Positions 1-8,230 of a stretch of 64,000 nucleotides of DNA are shown here, one piece after another. Position 1 is the first letter of the stretch; each line of letters opens with the position of its first letter. Source of the DNA: Halobellus sp. Atlit-31R (lineage in GTDB: Archaea; Halobacteriota; Halobacteria; Halobacteriales; Haloferacaceae). The notes beneath the pieces are model-generated. The model did no database searches and was not told where the DNA came from. It was given only the letters and a program-made list of their open reading frames with translations. Location of the stretch: assembly GCA_003665935.1 (NCBI GenBank), contig QPLR01000004.1, positions 1 through 64,000 on the forward strand. Reading direction: 5' to 3'. Made by a program: the position numbers and the translations under genes.

Positions 1-2
1 TC

Positions 3-149
3 TCGGATATGCCGCCGCGGCCGGCGAACTACGAGGACATCATCGCGACGAACCTCGGGCAGAACGTGGTCGAAGACGACGAGGCGTTCTCGCTGGAGCT
101 CGGCCCGAACAACTGCGCCGCCAGTCAAGAATCGCTCGCCGACGACTGA
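3..149 (+). CDS. MBL-fold hydrolase, C-terminal fragment (partial at window edge)
   Basis: Only the last 48 codons and the TGA are in the window; the gene begins upstream. The visible segment contains MPPRPANYEDIIATNLG, which resembles the C-terminal PP(K/R)PxNYExI motif of haloarchaeal metallo-beta-lactamase-fold proteins related to persulfide dioxygenases, often joined to rhodanese domains. No metal-binding residue is in view, so the assignment rests on this one motif and on the acidic tail. The gene converges on the OpuC-type operon across a 225-nt gap. Confidence 0.6.
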   Translation, partial: SDMPPRPANYEDIIATNLGQNVVEDDEAFSLELGPNNCAASQESLADD

Positions 150-225
150 ATCGGTCCTGCTCGGTCGTTCGCCGGCGACCGCTGCGTTCATTTTCTGCGT
201 CCGCAGAGACCGACGAGAACCTACG

Positions 226-301
226 GTAGCGTTTGCAGCTGGGTGCGCAGCCAGACGCACGCCGGCGTGCGATCGAGTGCGTGAAGGCGTGCAAACGCTA
301 C
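226..301. other. Long inverted repeat with nested palindrome between convergent genes
   Basis: GTAGCGTTTGCA at 226-237 is exactly complementary to TGCAAACGCTAC at 290-301. The 52-nt interior holds a GCTG...CAGC hairpin at 238-251 and a perfect 16-nt palindrome at 256-271 centred on GCC/GGC. It lies between the ends of two convergent genes, so a two-way terminator or a small structured RNA are both possible. No T-run follows either arm, which argues against a simple oligo-U terminator. Confidence 0.55.
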
Positions 302-374
302 GGCAGTCGTACCGCCGCTGTCGGCCGTCAGTGGCGGCTTTAACGTCGCCGTCGCGACGGCAGCAGAAGGGGAG

Positions 375-1049
375 TCAGGCACCGGCCGCGTCGGCGTGCT
401 GTAGCCCCTCGCCGCCGAGTCGCTTCTCGACGAGGGCGAAGGCCGAGTCCATCGTGATCGCGAGCAGTGCGCCGGGGATGGCCCCGGCGACGACCTGCGG
501 CATATTGTAGAGGTTGATACCGGTGATGACCCACAGGCCGAGTCCGCCGCCGCCGATGAAGAAGGCGAGGTAGGCCGTGCCGACGTTGATCACCGACGAG
601 GTTCGGATGCCGGCGAAGATGACCGAGAGCGCCATCGGAAGCTGGATCTTCCGGAGGATCTCGGCGTCGGTCATCCCCATCCCGCGGGCCGCCTCCACGG
701 CGCTCTCGTCGACGTCCTCGATGCCCGCGATGGTGTTGGTCAGTATCGGTAGCACCGCGTAGGTGAACAGGCCGACGAGCGCGGTGTTGAACCCGAGTCC
801 GAGGATGGGGAAGACGAGGAAGATGATCGCCAGCGTGGGGATGCTCTGGGCGACGTTCCCGACGCCGAGGATGTAGCCCTTCAGCCGCGGGTTCCGCGTC
901 GCGAGAATCCCGGCCGGAACCGCGACGAGAATCGCGAGCAGTTCCGAGATGAGGACAAGCTGAAGATGCTGGCTCAGGAGTTCGAAGAACTTGTCCTGAT
1001 TTTCGAGGAGGAACCGCCAGGCCGCCGGGAACTGTTCGAGAACGCCCAT
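375..1049 (-). CDS. Osmoprotectant (OpuC-type) ABC transporter permease
   Basis: This is a 224-aa membrane permease of the BPD_transp_1 type, which forms the channel of a glycine betaine/choline-type importer. The EAA loop is visible in the segment ESAVEAARGMGMTDAEILRKI, with TM segments on both sides. Its length matches OpuCB/OpuCD subunits. The ATG lies directly after the stop of the ATPase gene, so translation is probably coupled. The operon holds a second permease and a binding protein, giving a full transporter. Substrate is inferred from the family; betaine, choline or proline betaine are all possible. Confidence 0.88.
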   Translation of the reverse strand: MGVLEQFPAAWRFLLENQDKFFELLSQHLQLVLISELLAILVAVPAGILATRNPRLKGYILGVGNVAQSIPTLAIIFLVFPILGLGFNTALVGLFTYAVLPILTNTIAGIEDVDESAVEAARGMGMTDAEILRKIQLPMALSVIFAGIRTSSVINVGTAYLAFFIGGGGLGLWVITGINLYNMPQVVAGAIPGALLAITMDSAFALVEKRLGGEGLQHADAAGA

Positions 1050-2033
1050 CTACGTGCCTCCCTCTCTGATCGCCGATTCGGTCACGACGCCGACGACGTC
1101 GCCGTCGTCGACGACCGGGAGCGCGTCGGACCCGGTCTGGATGAGTCGCGAGAGCGCCACCTGCGTGCTGTCGGTCGGTGCGACCGGGATGGCGTCGCCG
1201 TCGACGGCCGTCTCGACGGCTCCGGCACCCGCGCCGGCGACGCGTTCGTGCTCGGCGGCAGACTCCGCCATCACCTCGCGGACGGGAGTCACCTGCAACT
1301 GCTTGAGCGTCCGGTCGTCGCCGATGAAGTCTTCCACGAACTCGTTTTTCGGATTCGACAGGATCTCGTCGGGAGTGTCGTACTGGACGAGTTCGCCGAC
1401 GTCGAAGATGGCGATGCGATCGCCCATCTTGAGCGCCTCGTCGATGGAGTGGGTGACGAACAGGATCGTGGTGTTGATCTCCGCCTGGATGTCGAGGAAC
1501 TCGTTTTGCAGATTCTCGCGGGTGATCGGATCGAGCGCGCCGAACGGCTCGTCCATCAGCATCACGTCGGGGTCGGCGGCGAGCGCACGCGCGACGCCGA
1601 CACGCTGGCGCTGGCCGCCGGACAGTTCGCCGGGATACTGGTCACGGTACTGCTCCGCGGGGAGATCCATGAGCGACAGCAGTTCGTCGACTCTGTCGTC
1701 GATCCGCGCTTGCTCCCAGCCCTTCAGTTCGGGGACGGTCGAAACGTTCTCGCCGACCGTCATATGGTCGAACAGTCCGATCTCCTGAATGACGTAGCCG
1801 ACGTCGCGGCGGAGCTCGATCTCGTCGAGTTTTTCGATGTCGGTGCCGTCGAATCTGACGGTCCCCTCTGTCGGGTCTTCGAGCCGGTTCACGAGCTTCA
1901 TCGTCGTCGTCTTTCCGCAGCCCGAGGGACCCACGAGCACGGTCGTCGTGCCCGCTTCGACCGTGAAACTGATGTCCTCGATCGCGACGGTGCCGTCGTC
2001 GTAAACCTTGGTTACGTCGTCGAATTCGATCAT
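1050..2033 (-). CDS. Osmoprotectant ABC transporter ATP-binding protein
   Basis: This 327-aa ATPase energises the transporter. It has Walker A GPSGCGKTT (about residues 34-42), the signature LSGGQRQR, Walker B VMLMDEPFGALD and the switch His in FVTHS. A C-terminal tail of about 80 residues fits paired CBS-like segments, which in OpuA/OpuC ATPases sense ionic strength. I chose the ATG at 2033 because it gives the family N-terminus MIEFDDVTKVY; the frame stays open upstream but that part does not look like protein. The start overlaps the end of the upstream permease gene by 4 nt. Confidence 0.9.
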   Translation of the reverse strand: MIEFDDVTKVYDDGTVAIEDISFTVEAGTTTVLVGPSGCGKTTTMKLVNRLEDPTEGTVRFDGTDIEKLDEIELRRDVGYVIQEIGLFDHMTVGENVSTVPELKGWEQARIDDRVDELLSLMDLPAEQYRDQYPGELSGGQRQRVGVARALAADPDVMLMDEPFGALDPITRENLQNEFLDIQAEINTTILFVTHSIDEALKMGDRIAIFDVGELVQYDTPDEILSNPKNEFVEDFIGDDRTLKQLQVTPVREVMAESAAEHERVAGAGAGAVETAVDGDAIPVAPTDSTQVALSRLIQTGSDALPVVDDGDVVGVVTESAIREGGT

Positions 2034-2749
2034 ATTCCACCTTCGTCCCGTGTGAACAGACGCGGGAGCGAGACGTCCTCGCCGTTGCGGGCGCGGAGCA
2101 CGCGTTCGGCGAGGCCGAAGCCGTAGTCGATTGTGAGCGTCAGAAGCGACAGCAACACGGTGCCGACGACGAGCTGGCGGATGTCGGGTTCGTCGACGCC
2201 GTTGAAGATGAGGTCGCCAAGCCCGCCGGCGCCGATGAACGCGCCGATGGCGGCGATTCCGATCAGCACGACCACGGCGTTCCGGACGCCGGCCATAATC
2301 ACGGGCAGCGCCATCGGCAGTTTCACGCGCCGGAGCCGCTCCCACCGCGTCATCCCGAGTCCGGTGCCGGCCTCGACGGCCGCCTCGTCGACGCGGTCGA
2401 GACCGACGTAGGTGTTCCGCACCACCGGGAGCTGCGAGTAGAGGATGAGCGCGACGACGACGGGCGGTTGTCCGATGCCGAACACCGGAATGAGCAGCCC
2501 GAACAGCGCGATGCTCGGGACCGTCATCATCACGCCGGCGAGCCACAGCACGATCGTCGCCGCCGTATCGTGATACGTGATGAGCGTGCCGACGACGACG
2601 CCGAGGGGGACCGCGACTGCGATGGCCTGGAGGACGAGAGAGAGGTGTGCGAGCGTGAGCCCGGCGAGTTCGCCGCTGTTGTCGACGAGAAACTCGACGT
2701 AGCTCGCGAGCGGCAGCGGCCCGACTGCGGCCATCGACAGGGCAGCCAT
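2030..2749 (-). CDS. Osmoprotectant ABC transporter permease, second copy
   Basis: This 239-aa integral membrane permease is a paralogue of the one at 375-1049. The EAA-loop segment reads DEAAVEAGTGLGMTRWERLRRV. The two permeases probably pair as in OpuCB/OpuCD. Its end overlaps the ATPase start by 4 nt, and the binding-protein gene stops 1 nt before it starts. Order in transcription is binding protein, permease, ATPase, permease. Confidence 0.88.
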   Translation of the reverse strand: MAALSMAAVGPLPLASYVEFLVDNSGELAGLTLAHLSLVLQAIAVAVPLGVVVGTLITYHDTAATIVLWLAGVMMTVPSIALFGLLIPVFGIGQPPVVVALILYSQLPVVRNTYVGLDRVDEAAVEAGTGLGMTRWERLRRVKLPMALPVIMAGVRNAVVVLIGIAAIGAFIGAGGLGDLIFNGVDEPDIRQLVVGTVLLSLLTLTIDYGFGLAERVLRARNGEDVSLPRLFTRDEGGI

Positions 2750-2750
2750 A

Positions 2751-3704
2751 TTAGATGAGTCCGTTCTCTTTCAGGAAGTCCCGGGCGACGGTCTGGGCGT
2801 CGGCGTCGCCGATGGAGACCTGATTGTTCAGATCGCGGATGATCTCCGTCGAGAGCGCCGGCCCGATCGCGTTCAGCGGCTCTTCGATCGACGGATTCGA
2901 TTCGAGGGCGTCCTTGTTGACGAGCGGCGCGGGGTTGTACACCGGGAAGAACTGCTCGTCGTCTTCGAGGACAGTCAGATCGAACTTGAGTATCTTCGGA
3001 TTCGTGTTGAACCCCATTCCGACCTGAGCGTCGCCCTGGCCGACGGCCTGGTACGTCAGTCCCGAGCCGACGTTCTGGACCGTGATGTCGCTTCGCGCGT
3101 CCGCGAAGCCGTAGTGTTCGGCGAGTCCCGGCCAGCCGTCGTCGCGCTGCTGGAACTCGGCGTTCATCACCATCTTGAAGTCGAGGTTCCCGCTGGTGAC
3201 GTGCGAGGCGAAGTCGGAGATCGTCTCGACGCCCGTCTCTTCCACCCAGTCTTTGTTCGCGACGAGGACGTACGTGTTGTTGAAGGGCGCGCGCTGGAGG
3301 AAGTCGAGGCCGTGTTCGTCGTTGAACTCCGAGTCGACCTTCCGGTAGATCTCCTCGGGGTCGGTGATGACCTCGCTGTGTTTCGGCGGGAGCGTCGCCC
3401 ACGCCGTCCCGGTGTACTCCCAGTAGACGTCGACTTGGTCGCTCTTGACCGCCTCGAAGTTCGTCGTCGTTCCGCCGAGGCCGACCTCGTCTTTGACAGC
3501 GACGTCGGTGTTCGCCTCGAGCGCCTCGTAGGCGAGGTAGCCGAGGACCTCCTGTTCGGTGAAGGACTTCGAGCTCACTTTCACGGTTCCGCTGTCGCCC
3601 CCACCGAGGACGCCGGTACAGCCGGAAAGCGACGTGAGCCCCGTGAGCCCAGCCGCCAAGCCACCACGCTTCAACACCGTTCGTCGCGTAAGTTGGTTCG
3701 TCAT
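2751..3704 (-). CDS. Osmoprotectant ABC transporter substrate-binding lipoprotein
   Basis: This 317-aa protein is the extracellular binding subunit (OpuCC/OsmF-like, OpuAC fold) and probably the first gene of the operon. The N-terminus has a Tat-like RRTVLKRG followed by a hydrophobic stretch and the lipobox LSGC, so it is probably exported folded and lipid-anchored. The mature part contains the family segment VSSKSFTEQEVLGYLAYEALEA. Aromatic residues suited to a quaternary-amine cage are present, but I cannot assign the substrate. Confidence 0.9.
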   Translation of the reverse strand: MTNQLTRRTVLKRGGLAAGLTGLTSLSGCTGVLGGGDSGTVKVSSKSFTEQEVLGYLAYEALEANTDVAVKDEVGLGGTTTNFEAVKSDQVDVYWEYTGTAWATLPPKHSEVITDPEEIYRKVDSEFNDEHGLDFLQRAPFNNTYVLVANKDWVEETGVETISDFASHVTSGNLDFKMVMNAEFQQRDDGWPGLAEHYGFADARSDITVQNVGSGLTYQAVGQGDAQVGMGFNTNPKILKFDLTVLEDDEQFFPVYNPAPLVNKDALESNPSIEEPLNAIGPALSTEIIRDLNNQVSIGDADAQTVARDFLKENGLI

Positions 3705-3760
3705 AACGTATCAACTGTGTCGTGCGGATACTGCTAAGCCTTCACACGAACTAGTATGAT

Positions 3761-3770
3761 CTTTTATAAC
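3761..3770 (-). promoter_or_regulatory. Candidate TATA box of the osmoprotectant operon
   Basis: On the minus strand this reads GTTATAAAAG, the best TATA-like element upstream of 3704. A start site about 26 nt downstream would fall near 3738 and give a leader of about 34 nt. Confidence 0.5.
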
Positions 3771-3792
3771 AGTCACGGTCGTTCACGAGAGT

Positions 3793-4242
3793 TCAGTACT
3801 GCGGTGGAACGACGACGACGGGAATGGCGGCGTTGAGCACGACCTGCTGGAGCGTGCTCCCGAAGACGGCTTTCCCGGCGGGGCTCCGCTTGCGGCTGTA
3901 CATATACACGCGGTCGGCGTCGATCTCGTCGGCCGCGTCGATGATCGCGTCCGCCGGTTCGCCGTCGTACTGGAAGCCGCGGGCCTCGGTGGTGACACCC
4001 GCGTCGTCGAGCCTGTCCACCGCCGTCGAGACGCCCGTCTTCCGGCTGGCCAGTTCGTCGAGTTTCGCGCGGCCGCTGATGTCCAGATTGTCGTTCGTCG
4101 ATTCGACTTCGGCGGTGTCGAAGACGTGTGCGACCACCGTCGTGAGACCGGTCTGTGCGTCCGCTTCCGTCTCCAAGACGGCGTCGGCGACGGCGGAGAT
4201 CCACTGTGAGTGGTGGTTGGCAGGCAACAGGACAGTGCTCAT
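3793..4242 (-). CDS. Universal stress protein (UspA family)
   Basis: This 149-aa cytoplasmic protein has the Usp alpha/beta fold. It begins MSTVLLPANHH and ends with the typical VVLNAAIPVVVVP strand. The usual nucleotide-binding glycine loop is represented by SRKRSPAGKAVFGST. I chose the ATG at 4242 rather than 4260 because the family starts at this beta strand and a TATA-like TTCTTAAATG at about 4293-4302 places transcription start near 4270. It follows the osmoprotectant operon's upstream region, which fits a stress role. Confidence 0.8.
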   Translation of the reverse strand: MSTVLLPANHHSQWISAVADAVLETEADAQTGLTTVVAHVFDTAEVESTNDNLDISGRAKLDELASRKTGVSTAVDRLDDAGVTTEARGFQYDGEPADAIIDAADEIDADRVYMYSRKRSPAGKAVFGSTLQQVVLNAAIPVVVVPPQY

Positions 4243-4308
4243 AGCAGAGCGTACGAGCACCTCGATATTCAGTCACCAGCCGAACATACGTGAGCATTTA
4301 AGAACCGG

Positions 4309-5013
4309 TCACGCCGAGCCGGCCGCGAGGTTGATGTACGGCAACAAGAACTCGACGAGTTGGCGCTCGGCCTTCCGGAGGTGGCTCGACGCCGTCGTTT
4401 TCGTGATGTCCATCTGCTCGGCCAGTTCTTCGAGAGTGACCTGCCGGGGGATCTCGAAGTAGCCCTGATCGAGCGCGAGGTTCAGAAGCTCCCGCCGGCG
4501 CGGCGGGATCGACGCGAGAAGCGACTGCCACCCGGCGCGCGAGGGGACGACCTCGCGGCTGAATTCGTTGCTGATCCGGTCGACGGAGACGTGGCCGAAC
4601 ACCTCGAGCAACTCGACGGCCTTCGTCAGTTCCTCACGGTCGTGAAGCAGCAGGTCGAAGCACTCCCGCCCCTGGTCCAGTTTCGTGGGGCCGATCGGCA
4701 GAAACCCCTCGTACAGCAGGGTCTGAAGCGGCGTGAACTCGGTCAGTTGGCCCTCGAGAAACAGTGTGAGAGACGTCCGTCCGCGGGTGTCGACGTCGAA
4801 CTGTTCGAGGACGTCGACGGATTCGATCATCCGGTGACCTTCGACGATGTCGAGGACCTCGTCGACGTCGTCGCCGTCGCACTCGACCGCCATAATGCCG
4901 ATGTACCGGCGGTCCCGGAACGAGGAGGCGATGAACTCGCCGAACACGTCGTGTGCCATCAGTTCGGCCGTCCAGTCCCCCTCGTACTGGACGCACACCT
5001 TCGCAGTCAACAT
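4309..5013 (-). CDS. Bat-type (HTH_10) transcriptional regulator
   Basis: This 234-aa regulator has an N-terminal sensor-like half of about 150 residues with no recognised cofactor site. A C-terminal bacterio-opsin-activator HTH follows (about residues 165-220): SIPPRRRELLNLALDQGYFEIPR, then the recognition-helix region LAEQMDITKTTASSHLRKAE. These proteins are a haloarchaeal family of local regulators. Its neighbours on the same strand are the Usp and osmoprotectant genes downstream and the MmgE/PrpD operon upstream, so either could be the target. A TATA-like GCCTTATTCG near 5043-5050 gives an almost leaderless start. Confidence 0.85.
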   Translation of the reverse strand: MLTAKVCVQYEGDWTAELMAHDVFGEFIASSFRDRRYIGIMAVECDGDDVDEVLDIVEGHRMIESVDVLEQFDVDTRGRTSLTLFLEGQLTEFTPLQTLLYEGFLPIGPTKLDQGRECFDLLLHDREELTKAVELLEVFGHVSVDRISNEFSREVVPSRAGWQSLLASIPPRRRELLNLALDQGYFEIPRQVTLEELAEQMDITKTTASSHLRKAERQLVEFLLPYINLAAGSA

Positions 5014-5050
5014 AGCTCTGACACAGAACGACCCGCGGCACGAATAAGGC

Positions 5051-6364
5051 TCACGAATGATCGTTCAACTGTTCGACGAGCCGCGTGGTTTTCGTCTCTG
5101 GCGTCTGCAGCGCCTCCTGCAACGAGGTCGCCGTCCCCTCGCCCAGAGTCGGGGCGAGCAGGCGTCGTGCCTTCGCCAAGCGCTCGCCGCGGGACAGCGG
5201 CCGTTCGCGCGCGCCGGGCGGTCGTGTCACTGCCGACCGGTGCGTCGCCGTCGCCGTCTCGACGGTGACGCGGGCGAGACACTCTGCGGGGAATCGGTCG
5301 TCGATGTCCTCGCCGACGACGAGCTCGACGCGGTCGGCCACGGCCGCGATCTGCGGGTCGGTGCGCGCCTGCTCCCGGACTTCCGCCGGTGTGAACTGAC
5401 CGCGGGTGAGCGCGGCGGCGACGGGGTACGCGTAGGAGTATTCGGCAGCCTCGGCCGAGGTCGGGTGCCGCGTCCCGAGGTGGGTCGCCTCCGCGAACGT
5501 CTCGACGCGGACGCGTTCGACGTCCTCGGGAGCGAGATCGTGCCGGTCCGAGAGCGTTAGCACGGCGGCGACGCCGGGTTGCGCCCACCGGCAGCACGGA
5601 TACGGTTTCAGGTAGCTCTCGGTGACGTGGAACCGCTCGCCGAGGGAGTCGGTGACGGTCACCTGCGAGTCGTCGAAGACGGTCCCGGAGTCGGTGAATC
5701 CCCGTTCAGCCAGGAGGGCGGCGGCGACGCCGGCGTACGCGCCCCAGCCGATGCCGTCTTTGGTCATTCCCGGCCGTTCGACCCCGCGCAGTATCGGCGT
5801 TCGCGGCGCGTGGTATTCGGCGACACCGAGTGCGGTTTCGAGGGTGTCGACGTCGTGGGCGCGGAGTCGGCCGACCGCGGCCGCCGCGCCGAGCGCTCCC
5901 CAGGAGCCGGTCCCCGTGTAGAGGTCGTCGACCGCGTGGATCGCGAGACCGGCTCTGACGGCCAGTTCGTAGCCGACGAACACCGCGTCCAGAAGTTCGC
6001 CGACGGTCGCGCCGCCGGCCTCCGCGGCCGCCAGCGCGGGCGGGACGACGACGGCCGCGGGGTGGCCTTTCACCTCGCGGTGGCCGTCGTCGACGTCGAG
6101 GGCGTTCGCCGCGGTCGCGTTAGTCAGCGTCGTCGCTTCGAGCGACGAGGTGGCTCCGCTGCCGTCGAGAAGCGTCGCGTCGTTCGCGTCAGCGAAGCGA
6201 GCGGTGGCGTACTCGCGGACCACGTCGGCCGTCGGGAGCCGGTGGCCGGCGGTCGTCGCAGCCAGCGTGTCGAGGACGCGTTCGCGCACCGCCTGCTGAA
6301 CGTCGGCGGGCGCGTCGTCGACGCTCGCCGACCGGGCGAACGCGGCGGCGGAGTGGGTCGTCAT
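5051..6364 (-). CDS. MmgE/PrpD family protein
   Basis: This 437-aa protein belongs to the family of 2-methylcitrate dehydratase, cis-aconitate decarboxylase and iminodisuccinate epimerase. The hallmark segment ANALDVDDGHREVKGHPAA is present near residues 87-105, and length is normal. The family covers several chemistries, so the reaction is not fixed. It is the last gene of an operon with an amidohydrolase, a DUF6282-like protein and an FAD/Fe-S dehydrogenase, which suggests catabolism of a hydroxy or dicarboxylic acid rather than the methylcitrate cycle. No prpB or prpC is nearby. Confidence 0.85.
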   Translation of the reverse strand: MTTHSAAAFARSASVDDAPADVQQAVRERVLDTLAATTAGHRLPTADVVREYATARFADANDATLLDGSGATSSLEATTLTNATAANALDVDDGHREVKGHPAAVVVPPALAAAEAGGATVGELLDAVFVGYELAVRAGLAIHAVDDLYTGTGSWGALGAAAAVGRLRAHDVDTLETALGVAEYHAPRTPILRGVERPGMTKDGIGWGAYAGVAAALLAERGFTDSGTVFDDSQVTVTDSLGERFHVTESYLKPYPCCRWAQPGVAAVLTLSDRHDLAPEDVERVRVETFAEATHLGTRHPTSAEAAEYSYAYPVAAALTRGQFTPAEVREQARTDPQIAAVADRVELVVGEDIDDRFPAECLARVTVETATATHRSAVTRPPGARERPLSRGERLAKARRLLAPTLGEGTATSLQEALQTPETKTTRLVEQLNDHS

Positions 6365-6379
6365 CGCGGGTGCGTCGCG

Positions 6380-7201
6380 TCAGTCGTCGGCGGCGGCGGT
6401 CTGTTCGGTGCCGAAGTCCTGCTTCTCGACGTCGAGGCCGTACAGCTCGATGGCGTTCTGGCCGAGGATCTGCCGTTTCTGCTCTTCGGAGGCCCCGATG
6501 CAGTTGATCTTCTCGAGGGCGACGGGGATGTTCGTCGAGTGCTCGGCCGCCATCAGGAGCCGGTCTGCACCGACGGCTTCCATCGCCCGACGGATGTACA
6601 TATTCAGCGCGAGCGTCGTGTCGAGGTAGATGTTGTCGTACCGCTCGGCCATGAAGATGGCCTCCTGCGTGAGCGTGTAGGCACCGCCCATGTGGGCGAA
6701 GACGATCGGCAGATCGGGGTAGTCCTCGGCGACCGGCATAAACATCCCCGGGACCGAGAACGGCATCCCGTGGGGTCCGGTGTGGACCATCACCGGGACG
6801 TCGTTTTCGACACAGGCGTCGTAGACGTCGTACGCGATGTCGGAGGTGGGGTCGACGCCCCACGCCAGCGTGTGGAGTTTGACGAACTTGAAGTCGAGTT
6901 CCTGCACGGCCCGGGTGATCTCCTCGTGGACGAACTCGGTCCCGAGGTGGGGGTTCACCGCTGCCGTTCCGAAGATCCGCCCCTCGTAGGCCTGTGAGGC
7001 GTCGTAGATCTGATCGTGAACTTCGGTGACGCTCCGGTCGTTTTCGCCGCCGAGCGGCTGGAGGATGGTGGCGTCGACCTCGCTTTCGTCCATCGCGTCG
7101 ATGATCTGTGCGATGCTCTCGGACCACTCGAAAGTGCGGTCCTGGTCGGCGGACTCGTTGCCGATGTGGTGGTGCCCGTTGACGATGGGGTAGTCTGCCA
7201 T
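6380..7201 (-). CDS. Amidohydrolase-2 family metal-dependent hydrolase
   Basis: This 273-aa TIM-barrel protein resembles the ACMSD/gamma-resorcylate decarboxylase group. The N-terminal HxH site is visible as NGHHHIG, and further metal or active-site histidines appear in VKLHT, VMVHTGPH and VFAHMGG. The late aspartate motif, usually GSD(Y/W)P, appears here as MAAEHSTN, so the usual Asp is not obvious. It may decarboxylate or hydrolyse a small acid. It sits 15 nt from the MmgE/PrpD gene and about 150 nt after the DUF6282-like gene. Confidence 0.8.
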   Translation of the reverse strand: MADYPIVNGHHHIGNESADQDRTFEWSESIAQIIDAMDESEVDATILQPLGGENDRSVTEVHDQIYDASQAYEGRIFGTAAVNPHLGTEFVHEEITRAVQELDFKFVKLHTLAWGVDPTSDIAYDVYDACVENDVPVMVHTGPHGMPFSVPGMFMPVAEDYPDLPIVFAHMGGAYTLTQEAIFMAERYDNIYLDTTLALNMYIRRAMEAVGADRLLMAAEHSTNIPVALEKINCIGASEEQKRQILGQNAIELYGLDVEKQDFGTEQTAAADD

Positions 7202-7348
7202 TGCAACTCCCGTGTTTCACCAAAATCCCCATCAGAATTCGCAGCAACATGTGTGAGCCTTCATATACGGGTGGGTTCCCACCGCAGGTCGGCGTCGGTC
7301 AGCTCCCCGGGCAGCGGCCGCGCGCGACGCTCGAAACGGGACGGGCTC

Positions 7349-8230
7349 TCAGACGCCGAGCGTGTCCGCGGGCGTCTCGGAGACGAGCTGCCGGACCGTC
7401 TCCCGGTCGACGCCGGCGTCGACGAGCGCCGACGCGAACTTCGCGAGCCCCTCGACCGGCGGATTCGACGCCTGTCCGAAGTCAGTCGCCAGGAGACAGC
7501 GCTCCGGGCCGAGGCGGGCGACCGCCTCGGCGACCCGGTCGACGGTGTGGTCGTCCGTGCTCTGGACGGCGTACCCGCAGAACTCCATCACCGCGCCGCG
7601 GTCAGCGAGCGACGCCTGCTGTTCGATCGAGAGGTCGAGGACGCGGAAGAACGGATGGTTGACCAGACAGCGCGCGCCCGCGTCGGCGCACGCGTCGACG
7701 ACCGTCTCTATCGCCTCGGGCGCGACGTGGCCGGTGCCGAGGACGGCGTCGTGTTCGGCGACGGCCGCGACGACCGTGCGGGCCTCGTCGGTCAGCTCGC
7801 CGTCGCGAGTGACCGAGAGATCCTCCTCGGCCGTCGGGACTCGCTGGCCGACGAAGCGCTCGACGCCGGCGGCGCGCGCCTGGCGAGCGTGGTTGTGGCT
7901 CCACGCCGTCGGCAGCCAGACCACCTTCGCTCCGAGTTCGAGCGCGACCTCCGCGGCGTCGGGGTTGACGCCGCCGACGCTCCCGTTGAGCGCGATGCCG
8001 CCGTACAGCACCCGGTCGCCGACCGCTTCGTTCGCCAGTTCGACGCGGCCGGCCGTCGGCACGACGTGACTCTTGACGACGGCTCCCGACAGTCCGGCGT
8101 CGCGAACGCTGCGGGCCAGTTCGACGTCGCTTTGGAACCGGTCGACGAGGTCCGGAGCGGTGTGGACGTGGACGTCGAGAGCCCCCTCGACGAGGCCGAG
8201 GTCGGGCTCTGCGTCGTCGATTGCGGTCAC
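7349..8230 (-). CDS. DUF6282-like amidohydrolase-fold protein
   Basis: This 293-aa cytoplasmic protein begins with GTG (8230), whose codon overlaps the preceding stop. The segment ALDVHVHTAPDL gives an HxH metal site as in amidohydrolase/PHP barrels. Later His-containing segments include VKSHVVP, WSHNHARQA, LGTGHVAPE and LVNHPFFR, and a final LLATDFGQ supplies a plausible metal Asp. The function of this family is not known to me. Tight coupling with a GlcD-like dehydrogenase suggests a shared substrate pathway. Confidence 0.75.
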   Translation of the reverse strand: MTAIDDAEPDLGLVEGALDVHVHTAPDLVDRFQSDVELARSVRDAGLSGAVVKSHVVPTAGRVELANEAVGDRVLYGGIALNGSVGGVNPDAAEVALELGAKVVWLPTAWSHNHARQARAAGVERFVGQRVPTAEEDLSVTRDGELTDEARTVVAAVAEHDAVLGTGHVAPEAIETVVDACADAGARCLVNHPFFRVLDLSIEQQASLADRGAVMEFCGYAVQSTDDHTVDRVAEAVARLGPERCLLATDFGQASNPPVEGLAKFASALVDAGVDRETVRQLVSETPADTLGV

